Assembly (NCBI RefSeq): GCF_964273065.1
Contig: NZ_OZ186815.1
Coordinates: forward strand, 5,084,001 to 5,148,000
Reading direction: 5' to 3'
Origin: Nocardiopsis dassonvillei_B
GTDB lineage: Bacteria; Actinomycetota; Actinomycetes; Streptosporangiales; Streptosporangiaceae
Length of the DNA stretch: 64,000 nt
Below, in pieces: positions 34,502 through 45,222 of this stretch (its first letter is position 1; each line of letters opens with the position of its first letter). The notes beneath the pieces are model-generated. The model saw only the letters and a program-made list of their open reading frames with translations, did not search any database and had not been told where the DNA came from. A program made the position numbers and the translations under genes.

Positions 34502-35212
34502 GTGTTGCGGGTACGCGGACTGACCAGGACCCACCGGCGCGGGAACGTCCCCGTGCCCGCCCTGCGGGGGGTCGACGCGGACTTCGACCCCGGCGGGTTC
34601 ACCGCGATCATGGGGCCCTCCGGCTCCGGTAAGAGCACGCTCCTGCACTGCGCCGCCGGGCTGGACCGCCCGGACGGGGGACAGGTGCTGTTCGGCGGCC
34701 GCGACCTCGCCCGGCTGCCGGAACGCGAGCTCACCCGGCTGCGCGCGGGAGCGTTCGGGTTCGTGTTCCAGGACTTCAACCTGCTCCCCTCCCTCACCGC
34801 CCGGGAGAACGTCGAGCTCACCGCGCGCCTGTCCGGGCGGCCTCCGGACGCCTCCCGATGCGACGCCCTCGCGGACCTGCTGGACGTGCGCGACCGCCTC
34901 GACCACCGGCCCGCGGAGCTCTCCGGCGGCCAGTCCCAGCGGGTCGCGCTGCTCCGCGCCCTGGTGCACCGGCCCGACGTGCTGTTCGCCGACGAGCCCA
35001 CCGGGGCCCTGGACACCCGTTCCGGCGCCCGGGTCCTGGACGCCCTGCGGCACGCGGTCGACCGGGACGGGCGCACCGTCGTCATGGTCACCCACGACCC
35101 GGCCGCGGCGGCCCGCGCCGACCGGGTGCTCTTCCTGCGCGACGGCCGGATCGCCGACTCCCTCACCGCTCCCACCCCGACGGCGGTGCTGGACCGGATG
35201 GGGGCACGGTGA
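34502..35212 (+). CDS. ABC transporter ATP-binding protein (MacB/LolD type)
   Basis: 236-residue ATPase. Walker A GPSGSGKST, the Q-loop in FGFVFQDFNLLPSLTARENV, signature LSGGQSQR and Walker B VLFADEPTGALD are complete, with the switch His in VMVTHDP. The Q-loop and DEPTGALD pattern belongs to the MacB/FtsE/LolD group that works with FtsX-like permeases. The GTG start at 34502 follows GAGAGG. The stop overlaps the permease start by 4 bp (GTGA), so it forms a two-gene exporter or mechanotransmission complex with it. Confidence 0.92.
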   Translation: MLRVRGLTRTHRRGNVPVPALRGVDADFDPGGFTAIMGPSGSGKSTLLHCAAGLDRPDGGQVLFGGRDLARLPERELTRLRAGAFGFVFQDFNLLPSLTARENVELTARLSGRPPDASRCDALADLLDVRDRLDHRPAELSGGQSQRVALLRALVHRPDVLFADEPTGALDTRSGARVLDALRHAVDRDGRTVVMVTHDPAAAARADRVLFLRDGRIADSLTAPTPTAVLDRMGAR

Positions 35213-37710
35213 TCCGCTTCGTGCTGCGCGGACTGCGGGAGCGGGTGCGCACCCTCGCCCTGTCGGTCCTCACCCTGACGCTGGGCGCCGCGCTCGCCAC
35301 CGCGGCCCTGGTCCTACAGACCTCCGCCGAACACGCCGCGGGTAGCGTGTGGCTGCCCACCGCCGCCCCCGTCGTGGTGGCCGCCGACCCGGCGGACGAC
35401 CGGCTGGCCGCCACACCCTCGGCCGAACCCGCCCGCCTGCCCGAGGACACCGCGGCCGCCCTGGGCGGGCTGCCCGGGGTGCGCACGGCCGTCGTCCAGG
35501 CGCCCTTCGCCGCCTACGTCATCGCCGACGGCCCGGACGGCCCAGGCGGGCCCGTCCTGGGCGGACAGGCCGACCGCTCCCACGGGTACGCCTGGGACCC
35601 GGGGCTGGAACCCGAGAGGGGCCGCGGGCCCACCCGCGCGGGGGAGGCCGCGGTGGACGCCCGGACCGCCGCCGACGCCGGACTCGACGCGGGCGACCGC
35701 GTGCGCGTCCTCACCGACGACGGGGTCTTCGAGGTCACCGTCACCGGAGTGGTCGCGGGTCCGCCCGGCGGCCGCGCCGTGTTCTTCGCCCCGGACGCGG
35801 ACGGCGCCCCCGCCGGCCACCGGGCCCCCACCGCGGTGGCCCTGTACCCGGACGGCGGAGTGGACGCCGCCGCGCTCGCCGCCGCCGTCACCGAACAGGT
35901 GCCCGGGGTGCGGGTGCTCACCGGGGCGGAGCGGAGCACGGCGTTCGCCGTCGGCCGGGTCGACCGCGAGCTGTCCACCGGCATGGGCCGTTTCTTCGGC
36001 ACCACCGCCGTGCTCACCCTGGCCGTCGCCGCGGTCGTCACCACCGGACTGCTCACCACGGCGGTGCGCGCCCGCACCCGGGAGTTCGCGCTGCTGCGCC
36101 TGGCGGGCGCCTCCCCGGGGGCGGTCCGCCGCATCGTGTGGGGGGAGGCCCTGGTCTTGGGCGCCGTGGCTGCCGTGCTCGCGCCGCCCCTGGGCCTGCT
36201 CGGCGCCGCGGCCCTGATCGGGGCGTTCTCCGCCGCCGGAACGCTGCCCGCCGGGTTCGAAACCGTGGTCGACCCGGCGGCCGTCGCGGCCGGACCACTG
36301 GTCGCGCTGGCCGCACCCCTGGCGGCGGCGGTGCGCCCGGCCCGCGCCGCCGGGTGCACCGCCCCGGTCGAGGCGGTACGGGCGGCCGCCGCGGAGGACC
36401 CGGCCCGGGTGCGCGGCCGCGTCATCGGCGGCGGCCTGTCCCTGACGGCCGCCGTCGCCCTGCTCGGACTCACCGTCGCCACCGCCGGAACCCAGGGGTC
36501 GGTGCTGGCGGCGTCCACGGCCGCGATCGCCCTCGTCCCGGCCGCCGCGCTCCTCGTCCCCGTCGGCCTGGCCCGGCTCCTGCGCCGCCTGCGGCCGCGC
36601 GCCGCGGTGCCCTTCCTCGTCGTCCGCGAGGCCGCGGCGGCCCCGCACCGGGTCACCGGTGTGCTGACCCCCCTCCTGGTGACCACCCTGGTCGGTCTGC
36701 TGCTCCTCCTCCAGTCGCCCACCCTGGTCCAGGCCCGCACCCACTCCTACGGGGAGCGCCTGGCCGCCGACCTCGTGGTGTCCGGGCCGACCGGGGTGGG
36801 CCTGCCCGCGGGCACGGTCGGGGCGGCCGCCGCCGTCCCGGGGGTCGCCGCGGCGGGCGGGTTCCGCCAGACGGTCGTGATCGGCGACCGGACGTCGGCG
36901 CCCGCCCACATCGTCACCCCGGAGACCGTCGGCGACCTCTACCGCCTCGACACCGAACAGGGGTCGTGGGACCGCTTCGACGACGGCGGTATCGCCCTGA
37001 ACGCCGGCCTGGCCGCCGCCGAGGGGTGGGAGGCCGGCGACACCGCCGAACTCCACGGCCCCGACGGGGAACCGATTCGCGCCCGGGTCGCCGTCGTGTA
37101 CCGGGCGGGCCTGGACTTCCCGGACGTCCTGCTGCCCCGCGCCGCCCTGGCCGAGCGCATGGTCGACCCGCTGGAGAGCGCCGTCCACGTGCGCCTGGAG
37201 CCCGGCGCAGACCCGGCCGAGACGGCCCGCCTGCTCCGCGAGGCCGTGGCCGCCGTGCCCGGGGCCGAGGTCTCCGACCGCGCCGACCACCTGGCCGCCC
37301 TGGCGGCGCTCGGCGAGGAGGACGGCTGGATCACCTACCTGATGGTCGCGGTCGCGGCCGGCCTGTCCGGAGTGGGTGCGATCGCCACACTGGCGGTGTC
37401 CGCCTCGGCCCGCACCCGGGAGTTCGCGCTGCTACGCCTGGCCGGTGCCACCCGCGGCCGGGTCGCGGCGGTGGTCGCGGGCGAGGCGCTGGCGGTGTCG
37501 GCGCTGGCCCTGGCGGCGGGGACCGCGGTCGCCCTGGTCGGCCTGGCCGCCATCGCGCACGCGCTCACCGGCGGTTTCGCCGCCCCGGCGGTCCCGCTCG
37601 ACCGCTACGCCGTCGTCGCCCTGGCGGTCCCGGCCGTGGGACTGCTCGCAAGCGTGGTCCCCGCCCTGTCCGCCCTGCGCTCCCACCCCCTCCGGGCCGC
37701 CGTGGCCTGA
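35209..37710 (+). CDS. FtsX-like ABC transporter permease (double FtsX domain)
   Basis: 833-residue membrane protein with an N-terminal helix, a large extracytoplasmic domain (about 45-245), a first three-helix FtsX block, a second anchor and extracytoplasmic domain, and a second FtsX block at the C-terminus. The repeated RARTREFALLRLAGAS...GEAL motif after the second helix of each FtsX block (about residues 285 and 745) shows the internal duplication typical of actinobacterial macrolide/peptide exporters. Start GTG at 35209 overlaps the ATPase stop. No regulator or peptide precursor is adjacent. Confidence 0.9.
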   Translation: MIRFVLRGLRERVRTLALSVLTLTLGAALATAALVLQTSAEHAAGSVWLPTAAPVVVAADPADDRLAATPSAEPARLPEDTAAALGGLPGVRTAVVQAPFAAYVIADGPDGPGGPVLGGQADRSHGYAWDPGLEPERGRGPTRAGEAAVDARTAADAGLDAGDRVRVLTDDGVFEVTVTGVVAGPPGGRAVFFAPDADGAPAGHRAPTAVALYPDGGVDAAALAAAVTEQVPGVRVLTGAERSTAFAVGRVDRELSTGMGRFFGTTAVLTLAVAAVVTTGLLTTAVRARTREFALLRLAGASPGAVRRIVWGEALVLGAVAAVLAPPLGLLGAAALIGAFSAAGTLPAGFETVVDPAAVAAGPLVALAAPLAAAVRPARAAGCTAPVEAVRAAAAEDPARVRGRVIGGGLSLTAAVALLGLTVATAGTQGSVLAASTAAIALVPAAALLVPVGLARLLRRLRPRAAVPFLVVREAAAAPHRVTGVLTPLLVTTLVGLLLLLQSPTLVQARTHSYGERLAADLVVSGPTGVGLPAGTVGAAAAVPGVAAAGGFRQTVVIGDRTSAPAHIVTPETVGDLYRLDTEQGSWDRFDDGGIALNAGLAAAEGWEAGDTAELHGPDGEPIRARVAVVYRAGLDFPDVLLPRAALAERMVDPLESAVHVRLEPGADPAETARLLREAVAAVPGAEVSDRADHLAALAALGEEDGWITYLMVAVAAGLSGVGAIATLAVSASARTREFALLRLAGATRGRVAAVVAGEALAVSALALAAGTAVALVGLAAIAHALTGGFAAPAVPLDRYAVVALAVPAVGLLASVVPALSALRSHPLRAAVA

Positions 37711-37759
37711 TCTCCGCGCCCTGTCGGGGCGGGGGCGCTTCTGCCAGACTGCGGGGCAC

Positions 37760-38581
37760 ATGAACGAGCACACGGACCGCCCCCGGTGCGGTGGCACACC
37801 CGCCCCCGACGGGCGCTGCTGGGAGTGCGGCGCCGACCTCTCCGACCTCCTCGGGCGCACCCGGGCCGACGCCGGCGGCGCGGCCGGATACGGCGAACGC
37901 GGACCCGGCCGCCGGCTCAACGCCGACGCCCCGGCCCTGCGCGCGGCCGGCCCGTGGACCGTGGGCGCAGTCTGCGACGGCGTCTCCATGGCGCCCCGGG
38001 CGGAGCGGGCGGCCCGCATCGCCGCCGAGGTCACCGTCCAGGCCTTGGCCCGCGCCCTGGCGGCGGGCGCCATCCCCGAGGACGCACTCACCGACGCCAC
38101 CGCCCGGGCCGGTCGCGCCGTCGCGGCCCTGGCCACCCCCGGCGGCCCGCACCCGGACCCGCTCGGACCCGGGTCCCTCGCGCCCTCCTGCACCCAGGTC
38201 GCCTGCGTCGGCGGGGAGCACGGCCTGTGGGTGTCCTGGGTCGGCGACAGCCGCGCCTACCGGCTGCCCGACTCCGGCACCGGGATGCTCCTCACCGAGG
38301 ACGACACCGGCGAGCACGACGCCCTCGTCGCCTGGCTGGGCGCCGACGCCGCCGATCCCGTTCCGCGCATCCGCAGCCACCGGCCCCCGGGCCCGGGGCG
38401 GCTGCTGCTGTGCACCGACGGGCTGTGGCGCCACTTGCCCGGCCCCGACGACCTGCGCGCGGTCGCGGGCACGGCCGCCCCGGCGGACGCCGCCCGCACC
38501 CTGGTCCGGCGCGTCCTGGACTCGGGGGGCCGCGACGACGCCACCGCCCTGGTCGTCCCCGTGCGGCCGGAGCGGCGGTGA
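37760..38581 (+). CDS. PP2C-type protein phosphatase with N-terminal zinc-ribbon-like motif
   Basis: 273 residues. The N-terminus RCGGTPAPDGRCWECG looks like a small zinc ribbon. The PP2C core follows, with metal ligands in VGAVCDGVS, WVGDSRAYRL, LLCTDGLW and the final GGRDDATALVV. The usual DGMGG reads CDGVSMAP, so the first metal-site loop is altered though the Asp is retained. It would dephosphorylate Ser/Thr-phosphorylated proteins; the only kinase in the window is about 20 kb away. The ATG follows GCGGGGC. Confidence 0.85.
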   Translation: MNEHTDRPRCGGTPAPDGRCWECGADLSDLLGRTRADAGGAAGYGERGPGRRLNADAPALRAAGPWTVGAVCDGVSMAPRAERAARIAAEVTVQALARALAAGAIPEDALTDATARAGRAVAALATPGGPHPDPLGPGSLAPSCTQVACVGGEHGLWVSWVGDSRAYRLPDSGTGMLLTEDDTGEHDALVAWLGADAADPVPRIRSHRPPGPGRLLLCTDGLWRHLPGPDDLRAVAGTAAPADAARTLVRRVLDSGGRDDATALVVPVRPERR

Positions 38582-38663
38582 CGGCCGGGATGCAGGACGT
38601 CCCCGTGGGAGCGGCGGCGCCCGTCCCGGAACCCGCGCGGAGCCCGGCCCCGTTCCCGGCGGG

Positions 38664-39131
38664 TCAGCGGATCCTGCGGTAGACCAGGTCGAAGTCCTTC
38701 TCCCAGCCGCCGTCCCCGTGCGCGATCTCCCAGACGCCCTCGACGGTGTTCCCGTCCGCGGAGAAGGTCCCGGTGAACCTCTGCCGGAAGTCGAGCGGTG
38801 AGAAGTCCGCCTCCTCCCGCAGCAGGGTCCACACCCCGTCGGCGAACCCCATCGCGTACAGGCGCACGACGCCCCGGGAGTCGAAGTGGTGCAGTGTGTA
38901 CGTTCCGGCCCCGGACCCCTGCGCGATGACCTTCAGGCCGTCGGGGGCCTCGGGGATCGACACCTCGCTGCGCTCCACCAGGAAGGCCCCGTCCAGATCC
39001 CAGGTGAACCGGCTGTGCGCTGCGACCCCCTCGGGGGCGCCGCCGGCGAAGCCGGCCTCCAGCTCCCACTCGCCGACGAAGACGTCCAGGCGCGCCAGCG
39101 CCTCGGTCCTGCCTGATCCCGTGGTCTCCAT
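38664..39131 (-). CDS. DUF1579-like lipocalin-type protein
   Basis: 155-residue soluble protein predicted as a beta-barrel. LDVFVGEWELEAGFAGG, FTWDLDGAFLVERSEV and YTLHHFDSRGVVRLYAM fit the DUF1579/heme-binding-lipocalin-like family of actinomycetes. The ATG at 39131 has AAAGAGG upstream; the longer frame from 39209 is unsupported. Function unknown. It converges on the PP2C gene. Confidence 0.75.
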   Translation of the reverse strand: METTGSGRTEALARLDVFVGEWELEAGFAGGAPEGVAAHSRFTWDLDGAFLVERSEVSIPEAPDGLKVIAQGSGAGTYTLHHFDSRGVVRLYAMGFADGVWTLLREEADFSPLDFRQRFTGTFSADGNTVEGVWEIAHGDGGWEKDFDLVYRRIR

Positions 39132-39337
39132 GTCCGCCCTCTTTCCTCTCCTCGGCTTCCTTCCCCCGGCGGGCGCCGCCCACCGCGTTCCGTCACCCGT
39201 ACCGACCACCGCCGCCGCCCGGGCTCATCGGCCCTACCGCGGCCCCTCCCGCCCGGGTCCGCCGCGGCGCTGCTCCCGGGGGTGCCGGAGGTTCCGGTCC
39301 GGCGGTTCGCGCGATTAGGGTTGATCCATCACATGAT

Positions 39338-39366
39338 TTGACTAGTTCCAGAAAACTGGGCAGACT
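39338..39366 (+). promoter_or_regulatory. furA-katG promoter with inverted repeat
   Basis: TTGACT (39338-39343), 17-nt spacer, CAGACT (39361-39366). CCAG-AAAA-CTGG (39348-39359) lies in the spacer, a plausible FurA operator. The -10 ends 7 nt before the ATG, so the mRNA should be leaderless, as reported for Streptomyces furA. Confidence 0.7.
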
Positions 39367-39373
39367 TCGGGGC

Positions 39374-39805
39374 ATGCCAACCCCTTCGGATTTCGAGCGC
39401 ATGCTGCGCGAGTCCGGCCTGCGGGTGACGAGCCCTCGGATGGCAGTGCTGTCCGCCGTGCACGACAACCCGCACGCCGACACGGAGTCGGTCATCGACA
39501 TCGTGCGCGGGAACCTCGGCACGGTGTCCGGCCAGGCCGTCTACGACGTGCTCAAGGCGTTGACCGGCGCCGGCCTCGTTCGGCGCATCCAGCCACAGGG
39601 CTCCGTGGCCCGCTATGAGACACGGGTCGGGGACAACCACCACCACGTCGTGTGCCGGTCCTGCGGTGCCATAGCCGACGTCGACTGCGCCGTCGGGCAC
39701 GCACCGTGCCTGACCGCCTCCTCCGACCACGGCTTCCGCATCGACGAGGCCGAGGTCGTCTACTGGGGCCTGTGCCCCGACTGCTCCCGTACACGCGAGT
39801 CCTGA
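39374..39805 (+). CDS. furA: Fur family regulator FurA/CatR (katG repressor)
   Basis: 143-residue peroxide/redox-responsive repressor. The winged helix occupies about 1-75; HHHVVCRSCG and LCPDCSR supply the two CxxC pairs of the structural zinc, and the HHH cluster and D/E residues form the regulatory metal site. In Streptomyces and mycobacteria, FurA represses its own gene and the downstream katG, which lies 40 bp away here. The start MPTPSDFE is chosen over the ATG at 39338, which lies in the promoter -35. Confidence 0.93.
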   Translation: MPTPSDFERMLRESGLRVTSPRMAVLSAVHDNPHADTESVIDIVRGNLGTVSGQAVYDVLKALTGAGLVRRIQPQGSVARYETRVGDNHHHVVCRSCGAIADVDCAVGHAPCLTASSDHGFRIDEAEVVYWGLCPDCSRTRES

Positions 39806-39845
39806 AACCAAGAGTTCACCTCTTCCCTGTTCCGGAAGGAAGACG

Positions 39846-42071
<2,226 letters not shown>

Positions 42072-42106
42072 TCCCGATCCGGGTCCTGCCCGGAACCGGA
42101 CCCGGA

Positions 42107-42148
42107 GCCGGTCCGACCGCCACGGTCGGACCGGCTTCCCCCCTTTTT
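42107..42148 (+). terminator. Rho-independent terminator after katG
   Basis: Perfect 13-bp stem GCCGGTCCGACCG/CGGTCGGACCGGC with loop CCA, then a pyrimidine run including TTTTT. This is the most canonical terminator in the window. Confidence 0.92.
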
Positions 42149-42613
42149 CCGGGGCACCGCCCAGGGGCGGGGCCCGTCGGCGGCCTCCTCTGCCACCCGC
42201 CCGGCGCCGCCCTCCTCGAACCGCCGCAGGTCGCGGAACGGGGTGCCGGTCTCCGCATGCCCGTCGACGCCCCGCCCGTACCGCGGGCGGGGCGGGCCGG
42301 TCCGTGCCCCCCCGGCACAGCCGCCCGCCGCCCGCCGTCGACGGCCCGGCGGAGACCGGCCGTACGGGGCCGCCCATGACACCACGTCATGGTTCCGCCC
42401 CCCGGAATGTCACCCCGCTGAGGTGACGCGGCGCCACTGCCGCCCGGACGCCGCTCCCGCTGGAATGGAGGCATGTCCAGCGGCCCGCGGGCGGGGCGTC
42501 CGGTACGGCGGCGCCCCGGGCGGGCGGATGGAGCACCGCACGGCCACCCGGCCCGCCGGACCCGGGCCGCGCACCGCACCCGCCGGACCGCCGAACCAGA
42601 GGAGAGCAACGCC
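42149..42613. other. Intergenic region without a gene
   Basis: 465 bp of GC-rich sequence between the katG terminator and the CPBP start. Open frames are low-complexity and overlap on all strands; no promoter of quality is visible. Confidence 0.5.
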
Positions 42614-43339
42614 ATGTCGACCGCCCGCTCCGACCGCCCGCAGCCTCCGACACCGGCGGCCCCCGCCTCCCCGACGCGCCCGGGCTGGCCCGAGGTCATC
42701 GCAGGCCTGGCGGCCCTGTCCGCCGCCGTGGTCGCGTTCGTGTTCGTCCCGGCCGACCCCCTGGACCCGGTGGTGTACGGCCTCGTCGCCGCAGCCTGGT
42801 CGGGCCTGGCCGGACTCTTCGGCTTCGCCGTGGCCGCGGCGCTGCGCGTCCGCTCGCTCGCCGCCTTCAACGTCCGCCGCACCACCTGGCGCTGGATGCT
42901 CCTCGGCGCCGCCTGGGGCCTGGCCGCTCTGGTCCTCAAGGGCGTGCTGGTCCTCGCCATCACCGCACTGACCGGCTACGACGAGAACCCGCAGGGCATG
43001 TACTACGACGCCGCGGGCGGCGGCCTGCCCGCGTTCCTCCTGACCGTCCTGTTCCTGGCGGTGCTGACGCCCATCGGCGAGGAGTTCCTCTTCCGCGGTG
43101 TCGTCACCACCGCCCTGCTGCGCTACGGCCCCGTCGTCGGGGCACTGGGCGGTTCGGCGGTCTTCGCGGTCTTCCACGGTGTCAACATCATCCTGCCCGC
43201 GGCGTTCGTCGTGGGCCTGATCGCCGCCGAGGTGATGCGTCGCAGCGGATCCATCTGGCCCGCGGTGGCCGTCCACTCCGTCAACAACCTCGCCCTGCCG
43301 CTGCTGGTGCTCCTCACGGGCACCGCGGCTCCGGCCTGA
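42614..43339 (+). CDS. CPBP family intramembrane metalloprotease
   Basis: 241-residue protein with about 6-7 helices. The CPBP catalytic motifs are complete: E156-E157 with R161 in GEEFLFRGV, F-H188 in FAVFHGVN and H221...N225 in HSVNN. Members cleave prenylated or peptide substrates in the membrane, some giving bacteriocin immunity. The ATG at 42614 has GAGGAG upstream; the longer frame from 42473 is Arg/Pro-rich. Substrate unknown. Confidence 0.9.
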   Translation: MSTARSDRPQPPTPAAPASPTRPGWPEVIAGLAALSAAVVAFVFVPADPLDPVVYGLVAAAWSGLAGLFGFAVAAALRVRSLAAFNVRRTTWRWMLLGAAWGLAALVLKGVLVLAITALTGYDENPQGMYYDAAGGGLPAFLLTVLFLAVLTPIGEEFLFRGVVTTALLRYGPVVGALGGSAVFAVFHGVNIILPAAFVVGLIAAEVMRRSGSIWPAVAVHSVNNLALPLLVLLTGTAAPA

Positions 43340-43503
43340 CCGCCGCCGGCCCTCTGCTCAGCGGTGCGGCGGTGGGGCGGGCGGTCACGGCTGCCGGGGG
43401 CGGTCGTACCCCGGCCCCGGTCGCCGGGGAGGGCGCGGGGCGGCGGGACACGGCCGGACCCCGGCGCGCCCCGCCCCCGCTCCGCCCCCGCCCCGCTTCC
43501 GGT

Positions 43504-45222
43504 TCACCCGCCGCCGACCGCGTCCGCTCCGGAGATCCGCCAGAAGTCGGCGTAGCGGCCGCCGCGCCGCAGCAGCTCCTCGTGGTCGCCCTCCTCCACG
43601 ATCCGCCCCCCGTCCAGGAAGACGATGCGGTCCGCGTTCCGGACGGTGCGCAGCCGGTGCGCCACCATCACCACCGTCCGCCCCTCCAGCAGCCGCTCGA
43701 TCCCCTCGTGGACCGCCGCCTCGTTCACCGGATCCAGTGCGGAGGTCACCTCGTCGAGCAGGACGACCGGCGCGTCCTTGAGCAGCGCCCGTGCGATCGA
43801 CACCCGCTGGCGCTCACCGCCCGACAGCAGCGCGCCGCCCTCACCGACCTCGGTCGCCCAGCCGTCGGGCAGCCGCTCGACCACCTCGTCCAGCCGGGCC
43901 GCCGCCGCGGCCGCCCGCACCTGTGCCGTGTCCGCGTCGGGGCGGCCCAGCCGCACGTTCTCCTCGATCGTCCCGGCGAAGAGGTGGACGTCCTGGAAGA
44001 CGACGGCGATCCGCTCCATCAGCACCTCCGTGGCGATGGACCGCACGTCCGCACCGCCCAGGCGCACCGCACCCCCGTCCACGTCGTGGAACCGCGCCAC
44101 CAGGTGCAGCAGCGTGCTCTTGCCCGCTCCCGACGGCCCGACGACGGCGAGTCGCCGCCCCGCCGGCACGGACAGTGAAACGCCGTCGACCACCGGCCGC
44201 CCGCCGTGCCCGAAGACCACGGAGTCGAACTCCAGGCCGTGCCCCCGGGGCCGGACCGGCTCCCGGGGCTCGGGCAGCGGCCCGGTGCGCAGCACCGCGT
44301 CGAGCCGGGCCAGTTCGGCCCGCGCGGCCCGGATCCGTCCGCCGATGTCCGCCAGCGACAGCACCGGATCGGCGCAGCGGGCCGCCAGTACCAGGAGCGC
44401 CAGCACCTCGGCCGCGCCGAGGTCCCCGCCGAGCGCCAGGTGGGCGCCCAGGGCCAGCACCGCCGTGAACACCGCCTGGACGGTGAGCGCCAGGCCCACG
44501 ACACCGGGCAGGGCCGACACCAGTGAGCGGTGGGACGCGCGCCGGATCCCCCGCAGTGCCTCGTCCAGCGCCCGGAACCGCTCGGTGCCCCGGCCCCCGG
44601 CCCGCAGCACCGGCTGGGCCCGGAGGTACTCGATGACCCGCCCGGTCGCCTCGCGGTCCCGGTCGGCGCGTTCGGCGTCGGCGGCGGCCAGCGCCCGCCC
44701 GGTCCCGGCCTGGACCGCCGCCACGACCGGGGCGGCGACCGCCGCGGCGAGCCCCATCCGCCAGTCGAAGGCGAGCATCACGGCGACGATCGCCAACGGC
44801 GTCGCGCAGGCGGTGACGAACGGCGCCAGCAGGTGTGCGATCACGCCCATCGCCTGCAGGACGCCCCGCCCCGCCAGCCCGGAGACCTCGCCGACCCGGT
44901 CCTGTGTGTACCAGCCGACGGGCAACCGGGCGAGGTGGTCGCCGAGCCGGCGGTACACCCCGCGCAGCAGTGTGGTCCCGGCCCGGAACCCGGACAGGTC
45001 GGCCAGGTAGCGCAGGACCGCGTACCCGGCGACCGCGGCGCCGAACGCGGCCAGCCAGGGCAGGGCGCCGCCGGGATCCTCCCCGAACAGCGCCCGCAGC
45101 ACCGGGACCAGCAGGGCGCAGGACAGGCCCTCGGCCACGGCGGCGGCCGCCATCAGGACGACGGTGCGCCGCACCGGTCGGGCGTACTCGTGCCCCAGCA
45201 CGCGCAGCAGCATCCGGATCAT
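43504..45222 (-). CDS. ABC half-transporter, IrtB/YbtQ-like
   Basis: 572 residues: six N-terminal helices (1-310) fused to an ATPase with Walker A GPSGAGKST, signature LLSGGERQR, Walker B VVLLDEVTSALD and switch VMVAHRL. Transmembrane and ATPase sequence resemble IrtB/YbtQ, exporter-fold proteins that import ferric siderophores as heterodimers. DEVTSALDPVNE is the IrtB/YbtQ-type D-loop. Its ATG overlaps the upstream half-transporter stop by 4 bp. Siderophore import is by resemblance only; exporter function is possible. Confidence 0.82.
   Translation of the reverse strand: MIRMLLRVLGHEYARPVRRTVVLMAAAAVAEGLSCALLVPVLRALFGEDPGGALPWLAAFGAAVAGYAVLRYLADLSGFRAGTTLLRGVYRRLGDHLARLPVGWYTQDRVGEVSGLAGRGVLQAMGVIAHLLAPFVTACATPLAIVAVMLAFDWRMGLAAAVAAPVVAAVQAGTGRALAAADAERADRDREATGRVIEYLRAQPVLRAGGRGTERFRALDEALRGIRRASHRSLVSALPGVVGLALTVQAVFTAVLALGAHLALGGDLGAAEVLALLVLAARCADPVLSLADIGGRIRAARAELARLDAVLRTGPLPEPREPVRPRGHGLEFDSVVFGHGGRPVVDGVSLSVPAGRRLAVVGPSGAGKSTLLHLVARFHDVDGGAVRLGGADVRSIATEVLMERIAVVFQDVHLFAGTIEENVRLGRPDADTAQVRAAAAAARLDEVVERLPDGWATEVGEGGALLSGGERQRVSIARALLKDAPVVLLDEVTSALDPVNEAAVHEGIERLLEGRTVVMVAHRLRTVRNADRIVFLDGGRIVEEGDHEELLRRGGRYADFWRISGADAVGGG

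Noticed and set aside
42473..42613. N-terminal extension of the CPBP protease
   Set aside because: Arg/Pro-rich sequence before the well-supported ATG at 42614; no membrane or domain content.
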